Source: MED-G105 sp039025235 (GTDB lineage Bacteria > Pseudomonadota > Alphaproteobacteria > Caulobacterales > Parvularculaceae). Taken from it: a stretch of 64,000 nucleotides of DNA. The translations under genes were made by a program, and so were the position numbers. Positions 26,503-35,147 of the stretch are shown piece by piece (within the stretch, counting starts at the first letter, position 1; the number at the start of each line of letters is the position of its first letter). The notes beneath the pieces were generated by a model. The model was not told where the DNA came from. It saw nothing but the letters and a program-made list of their open reading frames with translations, and did not search any database. The stretch spans positions 186,001 to 250,000 of the forward strand of contig JBCCOS010000005.1 in NCBI GenBank assembly GCA_039025235.1, given 5' to 3'.

Positions 26503-26891
26503 TTGTGAACTCCTGTGTACGGACGCGTACTAATATCTAAACTTTAAGCTTGTTCTTGCGCAGAAGCTAGCAACGCTGAGAGCTTTCGCGCTTCGATGAA
26601 TTTGGCATGCGGCTTCAACATTTCAATTGGAACGTTTCCTTGCAACATCGATGAAAGCGAGCCGGTTAACGAACGCGATGATGCACTATAGCCGATCCGT
26701 TTCGAATGGAATCGCTGACCCGCCTCAGGTCTTTGATGTTACGCGTTTCATGGCGCATGGGCCAGTAAACACTTGCTCGGGAAATCCTTTAGGTTTCTAG
26801 ACAGAGCGCGTTATTATTTTGATTACAGAATTATTGACGACCATTGCATTGCGTCATGCCTATGAGCGCATGATCAAGCGGCTATTATCGA
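26503..26891 (-). other. Gap between ihfA and merR with a possible coding relic
   Basis: On the minus strand a frame is open from 26738 to a TAA at 26544. It has an internal ATG at 26648 (MLQGNVPIEMLKPHAKFIEA...) and codon use like a gene, but no ribosome-binding site. Just upstream a different frame reads IKDLRRVSDSIRNGSAIVHH before a stop. This could be the remains of a frameshifted small gene. Nothing else is recognised. Confidence 0.25.
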
Positions 26892-27212
26892 CTATTCAGC
26901 CGCCTGGCGTTTGTTGGTCAGGTTTTCATTTATCTGGTCTTTCAAAACATTAGATGCACGAAAAGAAATAACACGGCGTGGCGTAATCGGCACTTCTTCA
27001 CCGGTTTTAGGGTTTCGACCCATACGCATCTTTTTATCGCGAACCATAAATGTCCCGAATGAGGATATTTTAACTGAATCACCGTTTTCTAACGAGGAGC
27101 AAACTTCCTCGACAATTCGTTCAACAAAAATCGCTGACTCATTTCTTGAAATACCGAGCGAACGATAAATCGCGTCAGTTAAATCGGCTCGCGTTAGTGT
27201 GCGATTTGTCAT
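26892..27212 (-). CDS. ihfA: Integration host factor, alpha subunit
   Basis: This nucleoid protein bends DNA as a heterodimer with IHF-beta. The protein has 106 residues from ATG 27212 (MTNRTLTRADLTDAIYRSLG), the usual family start, with AAGGCGGAA upstream. The frame opens 21 codons earlier at 27275, without conservation. The DNA-binding arm shows GRNPKTGEEVPITPRRVISFRAS. The proline-tipped arm and length match IHF-alpha rather than HU. Confidence 0.95.
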   Translation of the reverse strand: MTNRTLTRADLTDAIYRSLGISRNESAIFVERIVEEVCSSLENGDSVKISSFGTFMVRDKKMRMGRNPKTGEEVPITPRRVISFRASNVLKDQINENLTNKRQAAE

Positions 27213-27362
27213 CCCGTTCCGCCTTTCGCTATGGGCAACCTGCTTAGAGTTGTATGCAGGTTTCAATACTCCCAAAGAAGCTCTTTTTTGTCCTAATGAA
27301 CTCCAGCGCCCTTAATCGTAGTCTCCAAATCTTAACGCGGTCAACAACCGTTTGAATTCATT

Positions 27363-27422
27363 GCAGTGTTTGGGGCAGTGTTTGGGGCAGTGTTTGGGAA
27401 AGTGATTCGTGCAGTGTTTCGG
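27363..27422. repeat. 12-bp tandem repeat, five units
   Basis: GCAGTGTTTGGG is repeated three times in perfect tandem (27363-27398). A diverged unit (AAAGTGATTCGT) and a fifth (GCAGTGTTTCGG) follow. The array lies about 150 bases upstream of the ihfA start. Confidence 0.9.
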
Positions 27423-27519
27423 CATTTTTGATTTTGAAGCCATGCAGGATGCGGATTCAAAGCAGCAAAATGTTGTCTGAAAACTCGCCTATAGCAAGCT
27501 TTGACAAGTGTTCGTTCAA

Positions 27520-27612
27520 TTCTAGAGCGTGTTCCGCTTAAGTGGTTACCGGTTAATGGGTTCAGTCCATTAACTGCGCTTAAGACAAGCCCAAAAACAA
27601 AAACCTATAGCA
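27520..27612. repeat. Palindromic repeat C, copy 2 (RIME-like)
   Basis: It starts TCTAGAGCG, then TTCCGCTTAAGTGG, with an inner stem TTAATGG / CCATTAA. GCGCTTAAGAC follows, then a CAAAAACAAAAAC stretch ending CTATAGC. The order of parts matches copy 1 at 23590 and the general layout of Rhizobiales intergenic palindromes, although sequence identity between the two is modest. It lies just past the fabH stop. Confidence 0.6.
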
Positions 27613-27630
27613 TGGTGCATCAGCCCTACC

Positions 27631-28617
27631 TTACGCGCGGAGTAGAATGGCCCCCCAGGTTAGACCGCCTCCCATGGCTTCTAGCATGACGAGGTCGCCA
27701 GATTTGATCCGACCGTCTTCAACCGCTGTTGAATAGGCAAGGGGTATAGAAGCGGCAGAGGTGTTCCCGTGTTTTGCTATCGTCGAAACAACTTGCTCTG
27801 ACCGCAATTCAAGTTTTGTAACAATGCCATGAATAATCCGTTCATTAGCTTGGTGCGGTACAAACCAATCAATATCTTTAGGATAAATACCAGAGCGATC
27901 GCAGACCGTTACCATCGCAGACGATATTCGCTCAATTGCTTGTCGAAATACCTTGTTACCCTGCATCCGAAGGTGACCGGTTGTCTGGGTCCGAGAGACG
28001 CCGCCATCAACATACAAAAGATCGACATACTGACCATCACATTGAATCTCTGTTTCGATAATACCAGAAAAACCTTGTTGTTCTGACATGTCGTCGTCAA
28101 CAAATTGTGCAGTCATTACGAACGCACCAGCGCCATCTCCGAAGAGTACGCAGGTCGTTCGGTCTTCCCAATCAAGGATACGAGAGAATGTTTCTGCACC
28201 GATGACGAGAGCGCATTTGTGAGAGCCGGAACGTAGAAATTTGTCTGCGGTCGAGACCGCATAAATAAAACCAGAACATACCGCTTGCAGATCAAAAGCG
28301 GTGCAGTTGGAAATTCCAAGTTTAGCTTGGACGATTGCGGCGGTGGCAGGAAACGTTAGATCGGGTGTTGCTGTTGCAACAATGATTAAATCAACATCAC
28401 TTGCGCTTTTGCCGGCGTTTTCTAGTGCTTTTTTTGCGGCGGCGGCTGCTAAGTCAGAGGTAAATTCGTTATCCTCAACAATTCGGCGTTCGCTGATGCC
28501 TGTTCGCCCCTGGATCCAGTCATCCGTCGTGTCAACAATTTTGGTGATGTCATCGTTCGTAAGAACTTTCTCGGGAAGGTGTGCGCCACAACCGGCAACA
28601 TATGAACGCAAAGTCAT
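27631..28617 (-). CDS. fabH: 3-oxoacyl-[acyl-carrier-protein] synthase III
   Basis: It starts fatty-acid synthesis by condensing acetyl-CoA with malonyl-ACP. The protein has 328 residues from the ATG at 28617 (MTLRSYVAGCGAHLPE), which overlaps the plsX stop as ATGA. The frame extends upstream inside plsX but is not conserved there. The catalytic triad is visible: Cys in DLQAVCSGF, His in FVPHQANERI and Asn in KHGNTSAAS. DDWIQGRTGI, the usual substrate-loop region, is also present. Confidence 0.96.
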   Translation of the reverse strand: MTLRSYVAGCGAHLPEKVLTNDDITKIVDTTDDWIQGRTGISERRIVEDNEFTSDLAAAAAKKALENAGKSASDVDLIIVATATPDLTFPATAAIVQAKLGISNCTAFDLQAVCSGFIYAVSTADKFLRSGSHKCALVIGAETFSRILDWEDRTTCVLFGDGAGAFVMTAQFVDDDMSEQQGFSGIIETEIQCDGQYVDLLYVDGGVSRTQTTGHLRMQGNKVFRQAIERISSAMVTVCDRSGIYPKDIDWFVPHQANERIIHGIVTKLELRSEQVVSTIAKHGNTSAASIPLAYSTAVEDGRIKSGDLVMLEAMGGGLTWGAILLRA

Positions 28618-29732
28618 ACGACAGCTTTTACGCTCGAGCCTAGCTCGTCTTGCGCCGTTGTTGACTGAACCAAAGGTGCGGCCGCTTGCTGGGCGCGCCA
28701 CCGCTTAGTAACAATTGCGATCTGTTGAGCGACATCCCGGCGGAAGCCGCGACCTGCAACGCTTGATGCTAGCCTTATTGCACTTGCAACCCCGGCGGCG
28801 TCGGCGCTGCCATGACTTTTTACAACAATTCCATTTAAGCCAAGAAAGACACCGCCGTTTACAGACGAAGGGTCACTCTTGGTCTTGAGTTTCTTCAGTT
28901 CACGCATCATCAATAACGCACCCATCTTAGCCAAAAATGATCCCGTAAGCGCATCCTTCATCCAGCCACTGACGAGACGCGCAGCACCTTCAGCCGATTT
29001 CAACGCAATGTTTCCAGTGAAGCCATCCGTTACCACGACATCGACGGCCCCCGCAGAAATATCGTTGCCCTCTATAAAGCCTCGGAAGTCCATTTCGGGA
29101 TCAGCCTCGCGCAGAACGCTGGCAGCGCGCTTAATCAGCTCGTGCCCTTTTAATTCCTCAGCACCAACATTTAATAGACCAACACTCGGTTTTGACTTGC
29201 CAGTGATCGCTCGGAAATAAGCTTCGCCCATTATCGCAAAATCAACCAATTGCTTTTCGTCTGCTTCAACATTCGCGCCCACGTCTAAAACGACCGACCG
29301 TCCGTTAGGTGTCGGCCAAAAAGCTGAAATCGCTGGGCGATCAACGCCATCGATCATTCCAAACTGTCGCCGCGCAACAGCCATAAGCGCGCCTGTATTG
29401 CCGCCCGAAACGATGGCATCAGCATTTCCTTCAGCGGCATCCGTTACCGCGGCCCACATAGATGTATCGCGACCGCGTCGAAGCACATGCATTGGCTTAT
29501 CAGTCATCGCAACAACGTTTTCCACATCGATAACGCTGACGTCGGTCAGTTCTTCTTGAGCGGAGACTAATGATTGCAAAATCTCAGCACGACCAAAGAA
29601 TTTAAGAGTAGCATCGATGCCACTACGCACGGCTTCAGCCGCCCCAGCAACGATTGCTTCTGGCCCAGCATCAGAGCCCATGGCGTCGATTGCCAAGACT
29701 GATGGTTTAATTTGACTGGGCGCGTCTTGCAA
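28614..29732 (-). CDS. plsX: Phosphate acyltransferase PlsX
   Basis: It makes acyl-phosphate from acyl-ACP for phospholipid synthesis. The protein has 372 residues. Signatures are LAIDAMGSDAGPEAIV, VVAMTDKPMHVLRR, ADAIVSGGNTGALMA, LNVGAEELKGHEL, VVVTDGFTGNIALK and FLGLNGIVVKSHGSAD. The start is a TTG at 29732 with GAGGAG ten bases before. The tail after about 340 is variable. It is coupled to fabH by a 4-base overlap. Confidence 0.96.
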   Translation of the reverse strand: MQDAPSQIKPSVLAIDAMGSDAGPEAIVAGAAEAVRSGIDATLKFFGRAEILQSLVSAQEELTDVSVIDVENVVAMTDKPMHVLRRGRDTSMWAAVTDAAEGNADAIVSGGNTGALMAVARRQFGMIDGVDRPAISAFWPTPNGRSVVLDVGANVEADEKQLVDFAIMGEAYFRAITGKSKPSVGLLNVGAEELKGHELIKRAASVLREADPEMDFRGFIEGNDISAGAVDVVVTDGFTGNIALKSAEGAARLVSGWMKDALTGSFLAKMGALLMMRELKKLKTKSDPSSVNGGVFLGLNGIVVKSHGSADAAGVASAIRLASSVAGRGFRRDVAQQIAIVTKRWRAQQAAAPLVQSTTAQDELGSSVKAVV

Positions 29733-29888
29733 AGTGCACCAACTCCTCAGGCTTTAATGTTCGGTAGACAATTTCTAGCATGTTTGTGCAGTGGGTTACC
29801 TTAGGTCGTCCCTCAATTCAAACGAATAAAGTTGGCATAAAAGGGGTAAAATGCGGTTCTGAGATGCCACTGCGAAACGACGTCGTGT

Positions 29889-30428
29889 CTAAGAGCTTTC
29901 CGGTTTGGCAAGAAGTGATCTCAGGCTAGAAAAGGCGCCCGATTCAACAGAATTTTCCGTATTTTCGTCGCTTTTAAGTCCGGCAGTTGAAATTGATGCT
30001 TTTTCAATGCGTGGATAAGCGGCCATGGCCACGGCTATTTGTTGAATAACAAGGTCACCAATATCGATGGTTTGCCCTGTGAGTACGTCTACATCTTCAT
30101 CTGATTGAATGTCATCTTCTGAGAGGGATCGAGTGAGCCTAACGCGAAAAGGCGTTTTAATTTTTTCCTCAAAGGGTTCAAGTGTTGCAACACAGGTCCG
30201 TGTCAGCAGTGCATCAATTGTTCCGTCTACAATTACTTCGTCAATATTATTGTTTTGGCCCTTGCTTCTTAAGCAGACTTTCGCCGAGACACTGTGAACG
30301 CGCGATATATCAAGCCGCTTTGCAATGTCAGTAAGGTCGCTATTCGAGGCGTTTAACAACAAATCGCGCCCGATTTGATCGGCGTTTAGACCTACAACAT
30401 ATGAAAATGGTTCTTCAAATTTCTGCAT
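29889..30428 (-). CDS. YceD family (DUF177) protein
   Basis: The protein has 179 residues. The DUF177 domain shows VDGTIDALLTRTCVATLEPFEEKIKTPF, with one Cys of the usual pair, and DIGDLVIQQIAVAMAAYPR near the C-terminus. In bacteria and plants this family is needed for 23S rRNA accumulation. It lies 156 bases upstream of plsX in the conserved yceD-plsX-fabH order. rpmF, often between them in other phyla, is absent here, as is common in alphaproteobacteria. Confidence 0.88.
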   Translation of the reverse strand: MQKFEEPFSYVVGLNADQIGRDLLLNASNSDLTDIAKRLDISRVHSVSAKVCLRSKGQNNNIDEVIVDGTIDALLTRTCVATLEPFEEKIKTPFRVRLTRSLSEDDIQSDEDVDVLTGQTIDIGDLVIQQIAVAMAAYPRIEKASISTAGLKSDENTENSVESGAFSSLRSLLAKPESS

Positions 30429-30505
30429 GGAATAAAATCATCCATATTCACTAATTTCTGCGACTGTTTTCTCAATCAATCGCAACGGAGTCCCGTCGAC
30501 GCTGT

Positions 30506-31120
30506 TCAGGTTTGTGGGCCTTTTTCAACAAAATTAACAAATGAAATTGATCCGTTTTGAAGGTTTTCAAAGCTTTGTTCGCCAAGGTCGATATCGGCGC
30601 GTAATATGAAATCTGCGATGGCATTCGCACCTGCAGGAACGCCGTCTTCTGGATCTAGTCCAAGGATATTCCGTGTTAATGCACTGGCGAGTTTATTTTT
30701 GTCGGCTGTTCTTTTGCTGTTCGTTGCGTCCAATTCTCGTTCAGGATCTGGTACAGACGACCTCCCATCCAATGCAACCTCATAGGCACCTGTTCTCCCA
30801 TAAAATGCTTCCGCCATCGCCCTGATTTTCTTTCCGACCGTCAAATCACCCACACCCAATTCCCGCAGTGAATCATCCATGTTCTTAAAGAAGACGTCGA
30901 AGACTTTTTGTGAAAGAGCTTTTCCAGCTTCCCCGTCGTTTTTAAGACGACGTAACGTTAGATAGACGTGAAGGGAAAGGATCTCGAAACGGCCCTCAAC
31001 GGTGTCAGGTGCTTGTCCTATGGTATAAAATTCTGGCCTGCGCGCTGCTTCAACGATCCTCTCGTAAAGGGCGATGGCTTTTTCTTCGATGGGATCTTTG
31101 CGAAAAAAATTAAAGATCAT
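30506..31120 (-). CDS. Ubiquinol-cytochrome c chaperone family protein
   Basis: The protein has 204 residues. The PF03981-type domain covers about 15-170, with ALYERIVEAARRPEFYTIGQAPDTVEGRFEIL, LSQKVFDVFFKNMDDSLRELGVGDLTVGKKIRAMAEAFYGR and LASALTRNILG. It is the bacterial relative of the yeast Cbp3/UQCC1 factor for cytochrome bc1 assembly. It lies next to yceD, as in many alphaproteobacteria. Confidence 0.9.
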   Translation of the reverse strand: MIFNFFRKDPIEEKAIALYERIVEAARRPEFYTIGQAPDTVEGRFEILSLHVYLTLRRLKNDGEAGKALSQKVFDVFFKNMDDSLRELGVGDLTVGKKIRAMAEAFYGRTGAYEVALDGRSSVPDPERELDATNSKRTADKNKLASALTRNILGLDPEDGVPAGANAIADFILRADIDLGEQSFENLQNGSISFVNFVEKGPQT

Positions 31121-31472
31121 GGTCTTTTTAACTTCTATTGCCGATTACGATGCGTTTTGTTCGATAAAAGCTATCCATAATCTGAAAAAGCATTTACGCT
31201 ACGCCAAATCGGGCGCGAGAACCACGCGTCATCTCTCGCTGATCTGTCTATAGGTTCTTAGCCTACCTAAAGTTGCCCGTAGAGAGCGGCAAGTGATTAT
31301 CGCCAATGTGAAGGACCATCCGCCCCGAAGTGCGGCTCAACCGTAAATCTTAGCGAAATCTTCGGGTGGAAAGCGTGAGAAAAACCTGCTTTTCATATGT
31401 TGGGATATTAGCGTATAAGCCAATAGGGACGTCTACACCTAACAAATTGATACGATTTTTGGAGCGTCAGTC
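31121..31472. other. Divergent intergenic region before bamE
   Basis: This 352-base gap lies between two divergent genes, so it should hold both promoters. I see no small gene, RNA or repeat. Confidence 0.45.
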
Positions 31473-31940
31473 TTGAGTAAGTCGTCAATATTAATTGTGT
31501 TTTTCTTATTTTTGATGGCCGAAGGCTGTGTATCCGTTCGCTCTAGCCATGGATATATTTTGGAGCGCGGCGAAACCTCTTTGACCGCTCGCACAGGTCT
31601 CGATACGAAAGAAAGTGTTCTGGCGAAATACGGTGAGCCGTCGGTAAAATCGACCTTCAGCGATGACGCTTGGTATTATGTTTCCAATAAGGATCAGGCG
31701 CGCGCATTTTTCCGCCCTGAGCTGACCGATCAGACCGTCATCGCTTTTCTCTTTGATGGCGATGGAACCGTCAAAGAAGTAAAAGAACTCGGATTAGGGG
31801 ACAGTGTTAATGTGGCGATGTCCAATCAAAAGACCCGAACCCGCGGTAAAGAGCTAACGTTTCTTGAGCAGCTCCTCGGCAACGTCGGTCGACTTCCAGC
31901 AGGTGGCGCCGGAATTGGGCCGCAAGGGCCACAGCGTTAG
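31473..31940 (+). CDS. bamE: BamE/SmpA-type outer-membrane assembly lipoprotein
   Basis: The protein has 155 residues from TTG 31473, with GGAG 13 bases before. A signal peptide ends in a lipobox (LMAEGC, Cys19). The BamE fold covers about 30-110: GYILERGETSLTARTGLDTKESVLAKYGEPS, SFSDDAWYYVS and IAFLFDGDGTVKEV. It is a part of the Bam complex that folds outer-membrane proteins. The Gly/Pro-rich tail after 130 is variable. It is divergent from the UQCC gene. Confidence 0.9.
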   Translation: MSKSSILIVFFLFLMAEGCVSVRSSHGYILERGETSLTARTGLDTKESVLAKYGEPSVKSTFSDDAWYYVSNKDQARAFFRPELTDQTVIAFLFDGDGTVKEVKELGLGDSVNVAMSNQKTRTRGKELTFLEQLLGNVGRLPAGGAGIGPQGPQR

Positions 31941-31959
31941 CCTTTGCCTTTGTAGGTTT

Positions 31960-32805
31960 TTAACCGGCAGCGTTGTCGGTTGGTTCGTCGTCTTGTTGCC
32001 CGATACGTTCTTGCTCACTTAAAATGGCTCTATAAGCCCTGTTGACCAATTGGGTTGCTTGAAGAGCGGCCTGTTTTTTCTCTTCATTTATATCTTTTCC
32101 GATAAGTGTGTCGGGGTGAATTGCCTTCATTCTAGCCTTATACGCCGTCCGGATTTCTTCTAGCGATGCCCCTGGGGAAATTCTGAGAACGCGATAAAGA
32201 TCTGTACGCTTTTTGTTGCGACGGGCCGCTTCCAAATCTTTTTGCGTCTTCTCGTTGTCTGTATCAGCGCCCTTATCGTCGTCGTCACCTAAGGTTTTAC
32301 CCGACGTGTGATTTGATGAGGTGTTATCAATGTTTTCCTCTTTAAACGATTGATTTTCTTTTTCTTTTAACTCATCATCTGTGTAAGTTTTGGAAGAGCT
32401 TTTATCCTCAGTCGTGTGGTTTTGTGCCTTCCCGCTGAAGTCGGTGAATGAACTCTCTCGTCTGCTGTGTTCCGATTCGCTATCATCAAGTTTGGTCTCA
32501 GTTTGCTCAGGATTTTGATCGATTTTATTGGCATTCGAGCCACTGGCTAGTGACCCGTTTGCACCTTCTGTTCCCGAGCCCGACACTCGTCGTTCCTGAA
32601 GCGACAAGATGTTTGTTTTTGCAACGATTGCAACGTCGCCTGTCTCTTGTTTGATGGGTATGAAGGCGCGTCCGTCGTTAAGAAGATCGGTGATACGTTC
32701 GTCGTATTTGAGGTAAACCGAGCCGTCAAAACGCTCGCCGCCTGCTAGGGCAACTGAAACGGCGACCTCACGTTTGGGCTGCTTGGCAGCAACCTTGTCG
32801 AACAT
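31960..32805 (-). CDS. J-domain protein with N-terminal accessory domain and acidic linker
   Basis: The protein has 281 residues. The N-terminal about 75 residues form a small beta-rich domain (REVAVSVALAGGERFDGSVYLKYDERITDLLNDGRAFIPI) of the type found on its own in several alphaproteobacterial proteins. Residues about 75-200 are a Ser/Asp/Glu/Lys-rich, low-complexity linker. A C-terminal J domain follows (DLYRVLRISPGASLEEIRTAY) with HPD at 230-232. It lacks the G/F and zinc regions of DnaJ, so it probably recruits DnaK to a particular client. It converges on bamE with 19 bases between stops. Confidence 0.82.
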   Translation of the reverse strand: MFDKVAAKQPKREVAVSVALAGGERFDGSVYLKYDERITDLLNDGRAFIPIKQETGDVAIVAKTNILSLQERRVSGSGTEGANGSLASGSNANKIDQNPEQTETKLDDSESEHSRRESSFTDFSGKAQNHTTEDKSSSKTYTDDELKEKENQSFKEENIDNTSSNHTSGKTLGDDDDKGADTDNEKTQKDLEAARRNKKRTDLYRVLRISPGASLEEIRTAYKARMKAIHPDTLIGKDINEEKKQAALQATQLVNRAYRAILSEQERIGQQDDEPTDNAAG

Positions 32806-32965
32806 ACTGATAACTCTCCAGACGTCGTGGTATCAGGAGAGCTTTAAAAACGCGTTTCCGTCGACGAATTGGGTAAGCAACATAACACCGCAGCAAAACC
32901 GAGGTGCTTCACCGTGGCATGCAATTTAATGTAGAAAATTATTAATTTTGCAACCTAAAAGAGAA

Positions 32966-33169
32966 TTAAGCAGAATCAGAGCCAGTCATCCATTTTAGAA
33001 GGTATTTCAGCGGAAAAACCCAGACTGACCCTGCAATGGCAAAATAGACAAGATCGCTCAGCCAAAACCGTGGGAGTAAATCGCCGAGAGCGGCAGCTGC
33101 AAAAAGGTAAATGAAGAGATAAGGAAGTATCGCGAAAGTACCAACAAGTTTCCGATAGCGCGGTGCCAT
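32966..33169 (-). CDS. DUF2842 family small membrane protein
   Basis: The protein has 67 residues with two hydrophobic segments (about 9-29 and 38-58). It starts with PRYRKLVGTFAILPYLFIYLFAAAALGD and ends FPLKYLLKWM, which is the pattern of the DUF2842 family found in alphaproteobacteria. The function is unknown. Confidence 0.8.
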   Translation of the reverse strand: MAPRYRKLVGTFAILPYLFIYLFAAAALGDLLPRFWLSDLVYFAIAGSVWVFPLKYLLKWMTGSDSA

Positions 33170-33247
33170 AGCAGCTTCCTCACAGTAAGTGCATTAACAA
33201 AGTATCCTACCAGATTAGTCCGGTCGAATAGTAATGACTGCTTTGAT

Positions 33248-33772
33248 TTAGTTTCTTTCTGTAAGACTACGGATTTCCTGCAATATAAGATTTAGTGCTG
33301 TTTCCACAGCGCGTGTTCGCACGAAATGTCGCGAGCCTTTTGCGAATAAACGTTTTTGGCAATGAACGTCTCCACGGTAGTTTGCAACCCCAAACCATAC
33401 GCAGCCAACTGGTTTGCCATCCGTCCCACCCGTGGGACCAGCAACGCCGGTGATCGCCACAGATAGATCAGCTGAAGCTTTCGTCAGTGCACCAATTGCC
33501 ATTTCCTGGGCAACTTCGCGGCTGACGGCCCCGTACTTAGAAATCGTTGTTTTATCAACATTCAGAAGATGCGATTTTGCTTCGTTTGCATAAACCACAA
33601 AGCCATATTCAAATGCACTCGATGAACCAGGATGGTCGGTAAGGGCAGCGCCGACGAGACCGCCAGTACAGGATTCCGCTGTTGTAATTTTCAGCTTATG
33701 TTCTATCGCGCGTGCTATTGCCTTTGCGCTCAATACTGAAATATTAGGCCCTTGGCTTGTCCCTAGTGGCAT
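33248..33772 (-). CDS. pncC: CinA-family nicotinamide-nucleotide amidohydrolase
   Basis: The protein has 174 residues, the stand-alone C-terminal CinA domain. Signatures are TTAESCTGGLVGAALTDHPGSS, FVVYANEAKSHLLNV, AVSREVAQEMA and AITGVAGPTGGTDGKPVG. It converts nicotinamide mononucleotide to nicotinate mononucleotide in pyridine-nucleotide salvage. It follows ispDF on the same strand after 58 bases, a frequent alphaproteobacterial order. Confidence 0.92.
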   Translation of the reverse strand: MPLGTSQGPNISVLSAKAIARAIEHKLKITTAESCTGGLVGAALTDHPGSSSAFEYGFVVYANEAKSHLLNVDKTTISKYGAVSREVAQEMAIGALTKASADLSVAITGVAGPTGGTDGKPVGCVWFGVANYRGDVHCQKRLFAKGSRHFVRTRAVETALNLILQEIRSLTERN

Positions 33773-33830
33773 CGATCAATATTCTTCTAAATTAAATTTA
33801 TAGCGGATAACTCTACATTATCAACGTTGT

Positions 33831-35051
33831 CTAAAGAGCCCTTTCATCATCGGCGCAAGGGAGCCTTATACTCGCTGTTGCGATAGCCGCGATGCCTTCA
33901 CCTCGACCCGTAAAGCCTAGCTTTTCTGATGTTGTCGCTTTTACTGAAACCCGGTCAGGTGCAATATTTAAGATTTCAGCAATTGCATTTCGCATCGGCG
34001 TTCGATGGGGGCCAATCTTAGGCGTTTCGCAAATAATTGTAACGTCGCAATTTGATATAATGCCGTTTCGTTCGGCAACGAGGTCTCGCGCTTTTCGCAA
34101 GAAAATATCGGATGCGGCCCCCTTCCATTGCGGATCTGAAGGGGGAAAATGATCGCCAATATCGCCCTCGCCAATGGCGCCCAATATAGCGTCTGTTATC
34201 GCATGCATCCCTACATCGGCATCAGAGTGCCCTTTGAGTTTCATTGTATGTGGAATTTCGACGCCGCAAAGAATGACGGCATTCCCCGGTTCAAATGCGT
34301 GGACGTCGTAACCGTTGCCGGTACGGATCTCGAATACCATTTTGTTTCTCCCTAGCAGCGTTTCAGCCATGCCAAAATCCTCTGCTTGCGTGATTTTCAT
34401 ATTATCCGGTGATCCCGCAACCAAGGCCACTTTTAAACCAGCGGCTTCCGCAACAGCCGCATCGTCCGTCAGTGTGCGCCCTTTCGCAGCGCTGTGCGCA
34501 TCGAGAATAGCATCAAAATGAAAGCCCTGTGGTGTTTGTGCACGCCATAATCCGTCGCGTGCTACGGTTTGTTCGATGAGTGATGTGGACGCGTCGCGAC
34601 CGCTCTTTTTAAGGGTATCAAAGACGGGGAGCGCAGCAATTGCACCGCCATATTGGTGTGCCATGTCGACCACCCGTTGAATTGTCGCGTCATCGACAAA
34701 GGGGCGTGCGGCATCATGAATTAATACGGTGTCTGGTTTCATTTCGCTAAGGCTTTCGAGCCCAAGTCGGACGGAGTCTTGGCGTTCTGCGCCGCCCGTG
34801 ACCGGTGACAATAGCTTCGCATGATCTGCGATTGATTTGGTGGCATCCTGATAGAGTTGGGTGTCTTCACAGTGAATCACCACGCGAACGGCATCGACGG
34901 CTTCGTGACGTAAGAATGCTGTGATCGTTCGCGCTATAACGGTTTGGCCCGACAGCTCACGATATTGTTTAGGGCCGCCCGCTCCAGCGCGGGCGCCACG
35001 ACCGGCAGCTACAATAAGAGCGATGTTTCTGGCTTTGGATGGTAGATGCAT
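33831..35051 (-). CDS. ispDF: Bifunctional IspD/IspF enzyme of the MEP pathway
   Basis: The protein has 406 residues. The IspD half (about 1-235, CDP-ME synthesis) has IVAAGRGARAGAGGPKQYRELSG, VTGGAERQDSVRLGL and HDAARPFV. The IspF half (about 245-405, ME-cPP synthesis) has GNGYDVHAFEPG (Asp-x-His zinc site), GHSDADVGMHAITDAILGA, IGDHFPPSD and ATTSEKLGFTGRGEGIAA. The fusion is typical of alphaproteobacteria. It is divergent from dusB, with 96 bases between starts. Confidence 0.97.
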   Translation of the reverse strand: MHLPSKARNIALIVAAGRGARAGAGGPKQYRELSGQTVIARTITAFLRHEAVDAVRVVIHCEDTQLYQDATKSIADHAKLLSPVTGGAERQDSVRLGLESLSEMKPDTVLIHDAARPFVDDATIQRVVDMAHQYGGAIAALPVFDTLKKSGRDASTSLIEQTVARDGLWRAQTPQGFHFDAILDAHSAAKGRTLTDDAAVAEAAGLKVALVAGSPDNMKITQAEDFGMAETLLGRNKMVFEIRTGNGYDVHAFEPGNAVILCGVEIPHTMKLKGHSDADVGMHAITDAILGAIGEGDIGDHFPPSDPQWKGAASDIFLRKARDLVAERNGIISNCDVTIICETPKIGPHRTPMRNAIAEILNIAPDRVSVKATTSEKLGFTGRGEGIAAIATASIRLPCADDERAL

Positions 35052-35147
35052 ATCTGTTCACTCGCTGAAAAATCATGGAACTTCAAGGCGTTTTCAACAG
35101 GACCAGCTCAGTGTAAACCATGCCGAAGAGGTTTTTATCTGTGATGT

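Noticed and set aside
27363..27422. CRISPR array
   Set aside because: The units are 12 bp in direct contact without spacers; this is a simple tandem repeat. No cas genes in the window.
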